From assembly GCF_030167925.1 (NCBI RefSeq), contig NZ_JASKUT010000001.1, forward strand, positions 4,052,501 to 4,116,500: 64,000 bases of DNA, written 5' to 3'. The notes below the pieces were generated by a model. That model was not told the origin of the DNA. It did not search any database and worked only from the letters and a program-made list of their open reading frames with translations. This DNA comes from Paenibacillus silviterrae (lineage in GTDB: Bacteria > Bacillota > Bacilli > Paenibacillales > NBRC-103111). A program made the translations under genes and the position numbers. Of the stretch, positions 25,699-34,363 are shown in pieces (within the stretch, counting starts at the first letter, position 1; the number at the start of each line of letters is the position of its first letter).

Positions 25699-26927
25699 TG
25701 ATGAGAAAAGTCCCCGTAATAATTCCGCACTTTACACAGGAAGAGAAGGATGCGGTAAGTGCAGTGATAGAAAGCGGTTGGGTTGCGCAGGGCCCCAAAG
25801 TTACAGAATTTGAGAAGGCAATAGCTGCTCATGAGGGTGTTCGTCATGGTATCGCAACCACTTCTTGTACAACGGCCCTCCATCTTGCGATGGTTGCTCT
25901 GGGTGTTCAGGCCGGAATGGATGTGATAGCGCCCTCTTTCACATTCGTAGCAACAGTCAACTCAATCAAAATGACTGGTGCGGAACCTGTCCTGGTGGAT
26001 GTGTGTGAGGATACGTACAATATAAATTCTGCAAACGTTCGTCAATTGATTCATAATCAATACTTTTTAATAGACGGTAAACTACAAAATAAATTGAATG
26101 GAAATATTCTTTGGGGAATTGTTGTTGTCCATCAGTTTGGGCTATGTGCCGATATGGAGGCATTCAATAACATTGCTAATGAATTCGGGATTAGTATATT
26201 AGAAGATTCAGCTTGTGCAGTAGGGGCGAAAATTGGTAATACACATCAAGGAAGCTTTGGTAACGTTTCATGCTTGAGCTTTCATCCCCGTAAATCTATT
26301 ACAACGGGGGAAGGTGGAATGGTTTTAACCAATAATGATGAGATTGCAGAAAGAATGAGGATTCTTAGGAGTCATGGTGCATCTGTGTCTGCCGATCAGC
26401 GTCATAATGGAAAAGGCTTTCTATTACCCGAGTTCAATGAAGTCGGGTATAATTATCGCATGAATGACATGCAGGCCGCTTTAGGACTGGTACAAGTAAA
26501 GAAGCTTGATTGGTTGTTAGAAGAAAGAAACCGCAGAGCTTTGCTTTATAATCAATTGGTAGCCAAGAGTGCTTCCTTCCTCATTGCACCGAGGGCTCCT
26601 CAGAACTACTATCATACGTATCAATCCTACGTTTGTATGTTGGATCGTGAGAAACTAGAGATGGATACAATTGAAGCAGCTGGCGAATTTAGAAACGCAT
26701 TGTTAACTCGACTTGAGGAGCAAGGTGTTTCTACAAGGCAAGGCACGCATGCGGTCCATTTGCTAGGCTATTACCGCGAAGCATATCAATACAAGCCAGA
26801 AGATTTTCCTGTCTCCTATGCATGTGATAAGTTATCTATCACATTACCCCTCTACGTTCAAATGTCTGATGAGGATCAATATCACGTTATTGATATGATT
26901 TCAAGGATGAAAGAAGAGCTGCTTTGA
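25698..26927 (+). CDS. DegT/DnrJ/EryC1-family sugar aminotransferase (LegC/PseC-like branch)
   Basis: The 409-residue PLP enzyme starts at ATG 25698 in a TAATG overlap with the previous gene. The cofactor motif TTSCTTALHLAMVALG lies near residue 54 and the PLP lysine is Lys199 in HPRKSITTGEGGM. It is longer than the two other aminotransferases of the cluster and directly precedes a 4,6-dehydratase-like gene. It most likely aminates the C4 keto group made by that enzyme, as LegC or PseC do. The substrate is inferred from context. Confidence 0.9.
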   Translation: MMRKVPVIIPHFTQEEKDAVSAVIESGWVAQGPKVTEFEKAIAAHEGVRHGIATTSCTTALHLAMVALGVQAGMDVIAPSFTFVATVNSIKMTGAEPVLVDVCEDTYNINSANVRQLIHNQYFLIDGKLQNKLNGNILWGIVVVHQFGLCADMEAFNNIANEFGISILEDSACAVGAKIGNTHQGSFGNVSCLSFHPRKSITTGEGGMVLTNNDEIAERMRILRSHGASVSADQRHNGKGFLLPEFNEVGYNYRMNDMQAALGLVQVKKLDWLLEERNRRALLYNQLVAKSASFLIAPRAPQNYYHTYQSYVCMLDREKLEMDTIEAAGEFRNALLTRLEEQGVSTRQGTHAVHLLGYYREAYQYKPEDFPVSYACDKLSITLPLYVQMSDEDQYHVIDMISRMKEELL

Positions 26928-26955
26928 TAAAATGAATGATGCGGAGGTACCTGCG

Positions 26956-27930
26956 ATGGTAAAAGTATATGGAAAACACGTTTTGGTCACAGGTGGATCC
27001 GGGTTTATCGGAAGCCATCTATGTGACCTTCTATTGGAACAAGGGGCGGGAAGGGTAGTCGTGCTTGACAATTTTTTTCTGGGTAAACCGGAGAATATTC
27101 AAGATGCTTCCCGAGATGAAAGGTTTGTAGTTTATCGAGATGATGCAAGGCATTTTGGAGTGGTTCGATCCATTATAGAAAAAGAAAGAATTGATGTTGT
27201 ATTTAATCTCGCTACAATCGCGTTAAACTATTCTTTTTTTAACCCATTTGATGCTTATATGGTTAATGTTGAAATAGCAAATGTATTGCTTGAGCTGATT
27301 AAATCTGGATGCTACCAAACGTTGATCCATGTTTCGTCCTCTGAGGCTTATGGTACTGCTCAATACTCCCCTATGGATGAGAACCATCCGCTTCACCCAA
27401 CTACTCCGTACGCAGCTGGGAAAGCCGCGGCTGACCTCATGGTTCAGTCATTTTACAATACAGAAAATATTGATTGTACCATCATTAGACCCTTTAATAA
27501 CTACGGGCCAAGACAAAATACGGAAGGGGCATTGGCTGCAATCATTCCATTAACCGCCAAGCGTATCGCTAATGGATTGCCGCCGATCATTGAGGGAGAC
27601 GGGGAACAGACGAGAGACTTCATTTTTGTTAAGGATACAGTAAGAGCGCTCCTTCTGGCGTATAACAATCCCTCTTCAAGAGGGAAGATTATTAATCTCG
27701 GCTCCGGCACCGATATATCTATTAATAATCTGATCGACAGGATCTGCAATTATTTCGGATATACTGGGGAGATTGAGCGTAGAACTGAGCGAAAATCAGA
27801 CGTTAGAAATTTATGTGCCTCCTCGGAGTTGGCAAGGGATATTCTAGGCTTTACACCGGAGTTTGATTTCGATACTGGATTAAGAATAACTTTGGATTGG
27901 TACTCCACTGTTTTGAGGTCATTCGGTTAG
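26956..27930 (+). CDS. Extended SDR sugar-nucleotide 4,6-dehydratase or epimerase
   Basis: ATG 26956 is chosen because GCGGAGGT lies seven bases upstream; ATG 26932 precedes that site. The 324-residue enzyme has the NAD motif GGSGFIGSHL, the active-site pair Tyr152/Lys156 in YAAGK, and SSSEAYG. In that last motif the Glu after Ser is typical of dehydratases rather than 4-epimerases. It probably converts UDP-GlcNAc or a similar nucleotide to a 4-keto-6-deoxy sugar for the aminotransferase upstream. It could still be an epimerase; the call rests on the Ser-Glu motif and neighbours. Confidence 0.82.
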   Translation: MVKVYGKHVLVTGGSGFIGSHLCDLLLEQGAGRVVVLDNFFLGKPENIQDASRDERFVVYRDDARHFGVVRSIIEKERIDVVFNLATIALNYSFFNPFDAYMVNVEIANVLLELIKSGCYQTLIHVSSSEAYGTAQYSPMDENHPLHPTTPYAAGKAAADLMVQSFYNTENIDCTIIRPFNNYGPRQNTEGALAAIIPLTAKRIANGLPPIIEGDGEQTRDFIFVKDTVRALLLAYNNPSSRGKIINLGSGTDISINNLIDRICNYFGYTGEIERRTERKSDVRNLCASSELARDILGFTPEFDFDTGLRITLDWYSTVLRSFG

Positions 27931-27949
27931 ATGAGCGAGGTGGATTATA

Positions 27950-28894
27950 GTGAACTGCGTACTCTTCGTTGGATTTAAAATAGGATACATTGCACTTAAA
28001 ACATTGCTTGAAAGCGACGCAACAATTAGTCATGTTTTTATTGAAAAGGAACATCGTCATGAAATCGAGAAGTATTATGATCTAATAACCGAGTTGTGTA
28101 TGTCGCATAATATTTCCTGTTCTTATAGTAATCAAAGTACGGAATATTATTCGAAATTATCAAAAATTCAAGTAGATTACTTTTTTGTTTTTGGTTATAG
28201 AAGACTAATTAGCGAAAATATTCTCAAACTTGCCCAAAAAGCTAGTGTAGCTTGTCATTTTTCATATTTACCTCAATATCGTGGCTTTGCCCCTGTTAAT
28301 TGGGCAGTCATCAATGGTGAGAGGGAATCTGGCATTACTTTCTTCCATTTGGAAGGAGAAATGGATAGCGGGGATATCGTGAATCAACGTAAATTCTATA
28401 TCGGTCTTCATGAGGATATTAATGAAGTGCTGGAGAAATGCTATAGCTTATTTCGCGAGATGTTTGCGGAAATACTAGTGAAATTTAATAATGGTACAGT
28501 GGACAGGATTCCACAAAATCATGATGATGCAACGTATACATGTGCCAGATCTCCAGAAGATGGCCAAATTGATTGGAGGGAAAATGTAGAATCCATATAT
28601 AACCTTATAAGGGGAGTTACGTATCCTTTTCCGGGTGCTTTTACATTTTACAATCAAAAGAAGTTGTTTATTTGGTCAGCGGAAATCATACAGTTACCAA
28701 AGTATGTAGGAGTTATCACAGGAAAAATCGTGAAGATTTTACCCGACAAAGGCGTTATTGTCTTAGTAAGTGATGGAGCATTGCTAGTAAAGGATGTTCA
28801 ATTTGAAAATGAAGAAAGGTGTACGGCTGACACGGTGATAAAAAGTGTCCGAGGAAAATTTGGGGGGGATTTAGCAAATGCCGTCTACTATTAA
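27950..28894 (+). CDS. Sugar N-formyltransferase-like protein with altered catalytic Asn
   Basis: The 314-residue protein begins at GTG with GCGAGGTGG upstream. It has the folate-dependent formyltransferase fold: SYLPQYRGFAPVNWAVINGE, then GEMDSGDIV. Catalytic His103 and Asp139 are present with the standard 36-residue spacing seen in ArnA (His104/Asp140), but the expected Asn two residues before the His is Ala101. The C-terminal third resembles the Fmt C-terminal barrel. It would formylate the 4-amino sugar made by the two preceding enzymes, using N10-formyl-tetrahydrofolate. The missing Asn leaves either a variant subfamily or reduced activity. Confidence 0.82.
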   Translation: MNCVLFVGFKIGYIALKTLLESDATISHVFIEKEHRHEIEKYYDLITELCMSHNISCSYSNQSTEYYSKLSKIQVDYFFVFGYRRLISENILKLAQKASVACHFSYLPQYRGFAPVNWAVINGERESGITFFHLEGEMDSGDIVNQRKFYIGLHEDINEVLEKCYSLFREMFAEILVKFNNGTVDRIPQNHDDATYTCARSPEDGQIDWRENVESIYNLIRGVTYPFPGAFTFYNQKKLFIWSAEIIQLPKYVGVITGKIVKILPDKGVIVLVSDGALLVKDVQFENEERCTADTVIKSVRGKFGGDLANAVYY

Positions 28895-30068
28895 TAAAGA
28901 TGGGAAGCTACTGCAGATCTGCAGCAGATGCATTTATGACGAGACTCTTTACGGTATTTCCTTTGATGAACAAGGGGTTTGCAGTTATTGTCATACCATG
29001 GATGAATTATCAGAGCAATATAAAACGGGGAAGCCGGAAGGGCGAAAGACACTCGAAAGTATCATTGAGCAAATAAAGAAGGATGGAAAAGGAAAGAAGT
29101 ATGATTGCGTAATAGGTGTTTCTGGTGGTACGGACTCCTCATTCTTATTGGCTAAAGTAGTGGAATGGGGTTTAAGACCGCTCGCTGTTCATTATGATAA
29201 TACTTGGAATACTGCTATTGCAACTGAGAATATTCGAAAAGTTCTCACAAAGCTAAATGTTGATTTATTCACATATGTAATAGATAACAAGGAAGCCGAT
29301 GATATCTTTCTTTCTTTTATTAAAGCGGGTGTTCCTGAGCTGGATGCCGCCACTGACTTGGCATTGGCAGAGGTTATGTACCGAGCTGCCTCAAAGTTTG
29401 GGGTAAAATACGTAATTGAGGGACACTCATTCGTTACAGAGGGTATTGCACCAATTGGTAGCATGTATTTCGATGGAAAATATATAAAAACGATTCATGA
29501 AAAATTTGGGAAAGTCCCCATGAAGACTTATCCTTTGATGGATTTTGTCTCCTTCATGAAATGGACGTTAATTAAGCGAATAAGAAAAATAAGACCTTTC
29601 TGGTATATTGATTACTCTAAGGAACAGGCACGAGAGTATCTTCAAAAGGAATTTGACTGGGAGTATTATGGAGGGCATCATTTAGAAAACCGGATTACAG
29701 CAATGCAACACACATACTACAATTATCAAAAATTTGGTATTGATAATCGCAATTTAAGCTTAGCTGCCTCAGTAAGGTCAGGCCTAATGCCAAGGGATGA
29801 GGCAATTGAAACATTTTTTTTTCAGCCTCCCTATGCCGAAGAAGGTTTAGTAGCGTATTTCAAAGAGCGGATGGGACTATCCGAGCCTGAATTTGAAAAG
29901 CTTATGAATATTCCTAATAAAACGTATAGAGAGTATGAAACTTATAAGCCCATATTCGAAGCTCTAAGACCGCTATTCTACTTATTAGCGAAGGCGAGCT
30001 TAGTGCCAATGAGCTTTTACATCAAATATACATCGAAAGACCCTGCCCAGCAAAAGAGGAGCTCATGA
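28878..30068 (+). CDS. N-acetyl sugar amidotransferase (WbpG/PseA/LegA family)
   Basis: An ATP-pyrophosphatase-type enzyme that converts an acetamido group on a sugar nucleotide to acetamidino using ammonia. The 396-residue protein has an N-terminal Cys cluster (CSRCIYDE, then CSYCH) and the PP-loop VSGGTDSS near residue 80. It overlaps the previous gene by 17 bases and the HisH-like gene by four, which supports a coupled WbpG-HisH-HisF set like that of Pseudomonas aeruginosa O-antigen loci. Confidence 0.93.
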   Translation: MPSTINKDGKLLQICSRCIYDETLYGISFDEQGVCSYCHTMDELSEQYKTGKPEGRKTLESIIEQIKKDGKGKKYDCVIGVSGGTDSSFLLAKVVEWGLRPLAVHYDNTWNTAIATENIRKVLTKLNVDLFTYVIDNKEADDIFLSFIKAGVPELDAATDLALAEVMYRAASKFGVKYVIEGHSFVTEGIAPIGSMYFDGKYIKTIHEKFGKVPMKTYPLMDFVSFMKWTLIKRIRKIRPFWYIDYSKEQAREYLQKEFDWEYYGGHHLENRITAMQHTYYNYQKFGIDNRNLSLAASVRSGLMPRDEAIETFFFQPPYAEEGLVAYFKERMGLSEPEFEKLMNIPNKTYREYETYKPIFEALRPLFYLLAKASLVPMSFYIKYTSKDPAQQKRSS

Positions 30069-30679
30069 TGATTACTATCGTCAACTATGGTCTTGGTAAT
30101 CTCGGTTCCGTGGCTAATATGTTCAAACGGATTGGTGTTGAAACAGTAACAACATCAGACCCCGCAATCATTGAGCAAGCTTCAAAGTTGGTGCTGCCCG
30201 GGGTTGGTCATTTCGACAAAGCAATGGAAAATATAGAACAACTCAAGCTAAGGGGAATCTTAAACTTTAAAGCCTTGGAGGAAAGGAGACCTCTATTGGG
30301 TATATGCTTGGGTATGCAGCTTTTGACAAATGGCAGTGAAGAAGGGACTTCCAAAGGGTTCGGTTGGATTGATGCTGAAACGACAAAGTTCAATTTTCCC
30401 GGTAAGACGGAATTAAAAGTACCTCATATGGGCTGGAATACGGTGCAAGTAGCTAAGCCATGTGCACTTACGGATGGATTTGCTGGGGGATTCCGCTTTT
30501 ATTTTGTTCATTCTTATCACGTACAGGTTAACAACCCAGAGTATTCTATGCTAAAAACCGAATACGGTACAACATATGAATCAGGTATTCATAGAGACAA
30601 TATATATGGTGTTCAATTCCATCCAGAAAAAAGCCATAAATTCGGAATGAAGCTATTAGCTAATTTCGCTGCTATGTAG
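30065..30679 (+). CDS. HisH-like glutamine amidotransferase supplying ammonia for amidination
   Basis: A 204-residue class I glutaminase with nucleophile Cys81 in LLGICLGMQLL and His186/Glu188 in FHPEKS. It is the HisH paralogue that feeds ammonia to the sugar amidotransferase rather than to histidine synthesis; no other histidine genes are near. It overlaps the upstream amidotransferase gene by four bases. Confidence 0.92.
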   Translation: MMITIVNYGLGNLGSVANMFKRIGVETVTTSDPAIIEQASKLVLPGVGHFDKAMENIEQLKLRGILNFKALEERRPLLGICLGMQLLTNGSEEGTSKGFGWIDAETTKFNFPGKTELKVPHMGWNTVQVAKPCALTDGFAGGFRFYFVHSYHVQVNNPEYSMLKTEYGTTYESGIHRDNIYGVQFHPEKSHKFGMKLLANFAAM

Positions 30680-30703
30680 ACAAATAGGTAAAGGGGATCA
30701 TCT

Positions 30704-31468
30704 ATGATGTTGCGAACCCGTGTAATCCCATGTTTATTGCTGCGAGATACTGCGCTCGTTAAGACCGAGAGGTTTAACAAGTTTCAATATGTGGGCGATC
30801 CTCTTAATACTTGCCGCATCTTCAATGAGCTTGAAGTTGACGAGATGGCGATTCTTGATATTACGGCGAGCCAAGAAAAACGAGAGCCTAATTACAAGCT
30901 TCTAACTTCGTTGGTTAGTGAGTGCTTCATGCCACTTTCTTACGGAGGTGGTATTACCTCGCTACTAGACGCAGAAAAATTATTTACAACCGGCTTCGAA
31001 AAAATCATCATCAATAGCTCGCTGTATGCCAAACCGGAGCTTGTTACAGAAATAGCTAAAGTATTCGGTTCGCAAAGTATCGTAGTTTCGATTGATGTTC
31101 GTAAGAGCTTTTTTAAAGGTTATGAACTCTACTCTCACAGCGGTCATCACAGACAGAAGATACGCCTTCTGGATTGGGTAACTCATGTTGAAGGTTTAGG
31201 TGCTGGTGAAATCTTAGTAACAAGCATCGATAGAGAAGGCACATGGAGCGGTTTAGATTGCACTCTCGTGAAAATGGTCGCAGATGCTGTAAACATTCCT
31301 GTAATTGCTCATGGAGGAGCGGGAACAATTCAGCACATCGGCGAAGCTGTAAAGAATGGGAAGGCATCGGCTGTAGGTCTTGGAAGTATGGTTGTATTTC
31401 AAAATAAGGGCACGGGTGTTCTTGTTAACTTTCCGGACAAGCAGAAACTGGAGCAAGCATTACATTAA
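30704..31468 (+). CDS. HisF-like cyclase-family partner of the sugar amidotransferase
   Basis: A 254-residue TIM-barrel protein of the HisF family, with VIPCLLLRD at the N terminus, SYGGGITSLLDAEKL, LVTSIDREGTWSGLD and VIAHGGAGTIQHI. In sugar amidination loci such paralogues (HisF2) form the ammonia channel with the HisH-like subunit. Some residues around the N-terminal strand differ from true HisF (for example LLLRDTALVKTERF for the usual CLDVxxGRVVKG), which fits a non-histidine role. Confidence 0.91.
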   Translation: MMLRTRVIPCLLLRDTALVKTERFNKFQYVGDPLNTCRIFNELEVDEMAILDITASQEKREPNYKLLTSLVSECFMPLSYGGGITSLLDAEKLFTTGFEKIIINSSLYAKPELVTEIAKVFGSQSIVVSIDVRKSFFKGYELYSHSGHHRQKIRLLDWVTHVEGLGAGEILVTSIDREGTWSGLDCTLVKMVADAVNIPVIAHGGAGTIQHIGEAVKNGKASAVGLGSMVVFQNKGTGVLVNFPDKQKLEQALH

Positions 31469-31507
31469 TGACCATACTAAATATTTTATGAAAGCGATCT
31501 GATACCA

Positions 31508-32809
31508 ATGAACTTAACTGAAAAGATTCAGTCTAAATCCGCAAGAATCGGGGTTATTGGTCTTGGGTATGTTGGCCTTCCGCTAGCTGTTGAGAAGGCA
31601 AAGGTGGGCTTTCAAGTCTTCGGTTTCGATGTTCAGCAAAAGCGGGTCGACTTTGTCAACCAGGGAATTAATTATATAGGTGATGTGGTTGAAGATGAGC
31701 TAAGGGTCTTGGTCAAGAATGGCCGTATACAGGCTACTACAGATTATAGTTTGATGAATGAAGTAGATGTCGTAACAATTTGTGTGCCTACACCACTCGA
31801 TGACTACCAACAGCCTGATATTAGCTACGTAAGATCCTCTGCGGAGTCAATCGCACAGCATTTACGACCGGGTATGTTAGTAGTCTTAGAAAGCACAACC
31901 TATCCGGGAACAACGGAGGAGGTTGTAAAGCCGATATTGGAAAGTACGGGACTTACATGCGGCGTAGACTTCCACCTAGCGTATTCACCGGAGCGCGTGG
32001 ACCCGGGAAATAAACACTTTAATACGAAGAATACACCTAAAGTGGTCGGTGGCACTACGCCAGAATGCACTGCAGTAGCCGCTGCGCTGTACGAACAAGT
32101 TCTCGAAGGAAAAGTTCATCAGGTATCGAGCCCCGCCGTAGCTGAAATGGAGAAAATCCTCGAAAATACATTCCGGAACATTAATATTGCATTAGCCAAC
32201 GAAATGGCGATTCTTTGCGACCGAATGGGAATCGACGTTTGGGAAGTCATTGACGCAGCGAAAACCAAGCCTTACGGCTTCATGGCCTTCTATCCAGGCC
32301 CTGGCTTAGGTGGTCACTGTATACCAGTCGATCCATGGTATCTAACTTGGAAAGCTCGGGAATACAACTATCATACAAGATTGATTGAGATTGCCGGTGA
32401 GATCAATAACAGCATGCCGGAGTTCGTGGTGGAACGTATTGGACACCTCTTAAATGAAGAGGCGAAGCCAATTAAGCATTCGAGGGTGCTCCTACTTGGG
32501 GTAGCATACAAAAAAGATATTGATGATTATCGGGAATCTCCGATTCTGGACATAATGGAACTGCTAGAGAAAAAGGGCGCCCAAGTCCAGTTTAGTGACC
32601 CTCATATTCCTGGATTTACTTATCGCGGCAGAGGGTACGAAGGAATTGAATTAACCGAAGAGGCTGTGGCATCCGCTGATATTGTCGTCATTACAACGGA
32701 TCATACAAGCTTTGATTATCATATGATTGGTCAGCAAGCTCGATTGATCTTCGATACAAGAAATGCAATGAAAAACGTGCCTGTAGCAAACAAACTTTAT
32801 CGATTATAG
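31508..32809 (+). CDS. UDP-N-acetylglucosamine 6-dehydrogenase (WbpA-like)
   Basis: A UDP-glucose/GDP-mannose dehydrogenase family enzyme of 433 residues that oxidises C6 of a UDP-N-acetylhexosamine to the uronic acid, using two NAD. The Rossmann motif GVIGLGYVGLPLA is near residue 16, CVPTPLD near 92, and the catalytic Cys271 lies in GGHCIPVDPWYL. The three genes that follow complete the WbpA-B-D-E order, arguing for UDP-GlcNAcA as product. The ribosome site is weak. Confidence 0.93.
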   Translation: MNLTEKIQSKSARIGVIGLGYVGLPLAVEKAKVGFQVFGFDVQQKRVDFVNQGINYIGDVVEDELRVLVKNGRIQATTDYSLMNEVDVVTICVPTPLDDYQQPDISYVRSSAESIAQHLRPGMLVVLESTTYPGTTEEVVKPILESTGLTCGVDFHLAYSPERVDPGNKHFNTKNTPKVVGGTTPECTAVAAALYEQVLEGKVHQVSSPAVAEMEKILENTFRNINIALANEMAILCDRMGIDVWEVIDAAKTKPYGFMAFYPGPGLGGHCIPVDPWYLTWKAREYNYHTRLIEIAGEINNSMPEFVVERIGHLLNEEAKPIKHSRVLLLGVAYKKDIDDYRESPILDIMELLEKKGAQVQFSDPHIPGFTYRGRGYEGIELTEEAVASADIVVITTDHTSFDYHMIGQQARLIFDTRNAMKNVPVANKLYRL

Positions 32810-32821
32810 AAGGTGTAAAGT

Positions 32822-33757
32822 ATGAAAAAAGTAGCTGTGGTGGGGGCCGGTCAATGGGGAAAGAACTTGGTTCGCACTTTCTTTGAATTAGAGGCACTAC
32901 ATGCAGTTGTAGATGCAAGCGAAGCGCTTCGTGAAGAAGTAAAGCGTCAATACCCGACTATTCCTGTCTATGATGCTATTGAGGCTGTTCTTGGGGATCA
33001 AACCATTTACGGTGTGGTTATTGCAACACCAGCGTTCACTCATTATGAATTAGCTAAGGCTTGTCTATTATCAGGTAAGGATGTTTTCATCGAAAAACCG
33101 ATGACGTTGTCAAGCGAGGACGGCGAGCAACTCATACGTATAGCTGAAGCCCATAATCGTATTATTATGGTAGGACACCTGCTGCTATACCAACCAGCCA
33201 TTCAGGAAATGAAAAAGGTTATGGACTCGGGACGAATCGGAAGGGTTATGACTCTTCATCAACAACGTTTGAAACTGGGAAGGGTACGATCCATTGAGAA
33301 TGTTCTTTGGAGCTTCGGTGTTCATGACCTAGCTGTGTTCCATTACCTGACAGGTGAAGAGCCAACAGAACTGATCACTGTAGGCCAGAATGTAATCCAA
33401 CCATCGATAGAGGATGACGTCTATTTACACTTGACGTTGGCTAATGGGGTAAAGGCGCACCTGCATACGTCATGGCTTTATCCCGAAGTAGTTCGAAAGC
33501 TGACGGTGATTGGTACTGAAGGCATGCTGGTCTATGATGAAGTGGCACAGTCGGTTACCCTTCATAACAAAGGTATCCATTCAGATCTATCTAACAGGGA
33601 TGCTGGAAGCGAGATTATTTTTGAAGGGGAGAACCAACCGCTCCATATCGAGTGCAGTCACTTCCTTGAGTGCATGGAAACCAGACGAATTCCGATCTCC
33701 GATGGGCGAAACGGTGTGGTGGTAGTGAAAATACTAGAACGTGCTTCTGTGAAATAA
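32822..33757 (+). CDS. Gfo/Idh/MocA-family oxidoreductase (WbpB-like)
   Basis: The 311-residue enzyme should oxidise C3 of UDP-GlcNAcA to the 3-keto sugar. AVVGAGQWGKNL at the N terminus binds NAD, and EKPMTLS around residue 96 carries the family lysine. It starts 12 bases after the dehydrogenase gene. It is a paralogue of the protein at 24712. Confidence 0.92.
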   Translation: MKKVAVVGAGQWGKNLVRTFFELEALHAVVDASEALREEVKRQYPTIPVYDAIEAVLGDQTIYGVVIATPAFTHYELAKACLLSGKDVFIEKPMTLSSEDGEQLIRIAEAHNRIIMVGHLLLYQPAIQEMKKVMDSGRIGRVMTLHQQRLKLGRVRSIENVLWSFGVHDLAVFHYLTGEEPTELITVGQNVIQPSIEDDVYLHLTLANGVKAHLHTSWLYPEVVRKLTVIGTEGMLVYDEVAQSVTLHNKGIHSDLSNRDAGSEIIFEGENQPLHIECSHFLECMETRRIPISDGRNGVVVVKILERASVK

Positions 33758-33767
33758 GGAGGCTTCT

Positions 33768-34349
33768 ATGTCAGACAACGTATTTATTCATGAATCGGCA
33801 TATGTAGATGAAGGTGCTCAGCTTGGCAAGGGTACGAAGATATGGCATTTCTCTCATGTAATGCCGGGTGCTCGTATTGGGGAGCGTTGTAATTTCGGGC
33901 AGAACGTATTTATAGCCAACGGGGTTGTCGTTGGGAATAATGTAAAAATCCAAAACAATGTGTCCGTGTATGAGGGCGTAATATTAGAAGATGACGTGTT
34001 TTGCGGCCCAAGTATGGTGTTTACGAATGTGAAAACTCCGCGATCCGCCTTTCCTAGAAATACAAGTGATGACTATAACATCACCCGGGTGAAGAAAGGG
34101 GCTTCCATCGGAGCAAACGCAACGGTTGTTTGCGGAGTGACGATCGGACAGTGTGCAATGGTGGCTGCGGGAGCCGTTGTTACCAAGGATGTGCCTGCAT
34201 ATGCTTTAGTCGCCGGATTGCCTGCTCGTCAAATGGGATGGGTTTGTGCATGTGGTGAGCGGTTGGAGTTATTGAAAAATCAGGCATCCTGCCCCCAATG
34301 TAAACAGGAGTATCAGCTCATCGACGGGCTGCTGCAAGACCGAGTGTAA
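33768..34349 (+). CDS. UDP-sugar N-acetyltransferase (WbpD-like, second copy)
   Basis: The 193-residue left-handed beta-helix protein contains hexapeptide repeats and the GANATVVCGVTIGQCAMV signature. It should acetylate the 3-amine. A C-terminal tail with CACGERL and CPQCKQEY forms a zinc-ribbon-like extension, as in the first copy. It is encoded between the WbpB-like and WbpE-like genes, with AAGGAGG before the ATG. Confidence 0.92.
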   Translation: MSDNVFIHESAYVDEGAQLGKGTKIWHFSHVMPGARIGERCNFGQNVFIANGVVVGNNVKIQNNVSVYEGVILEDDVFCGPSMVFTNVKTPRSAFPRNTSDDYNITRVKKGASIGANATVVCGVTIGQCAMVAAGAVVTKDVPAYALVAGLPARQMGWVCACGERLELLKNQASCPQCKQEYQLIDGLLQDRV

Positions 34350-34363
34350 AGGAGTATACGAGA

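Noticed and set aside
30065..31468. HisH and HisF as part of a histidine operon
   Set aside because: No other his genes are present, and they follow a WbpG-type amidotransferase with overlapping ends, the known arrangement for sugar amidination.
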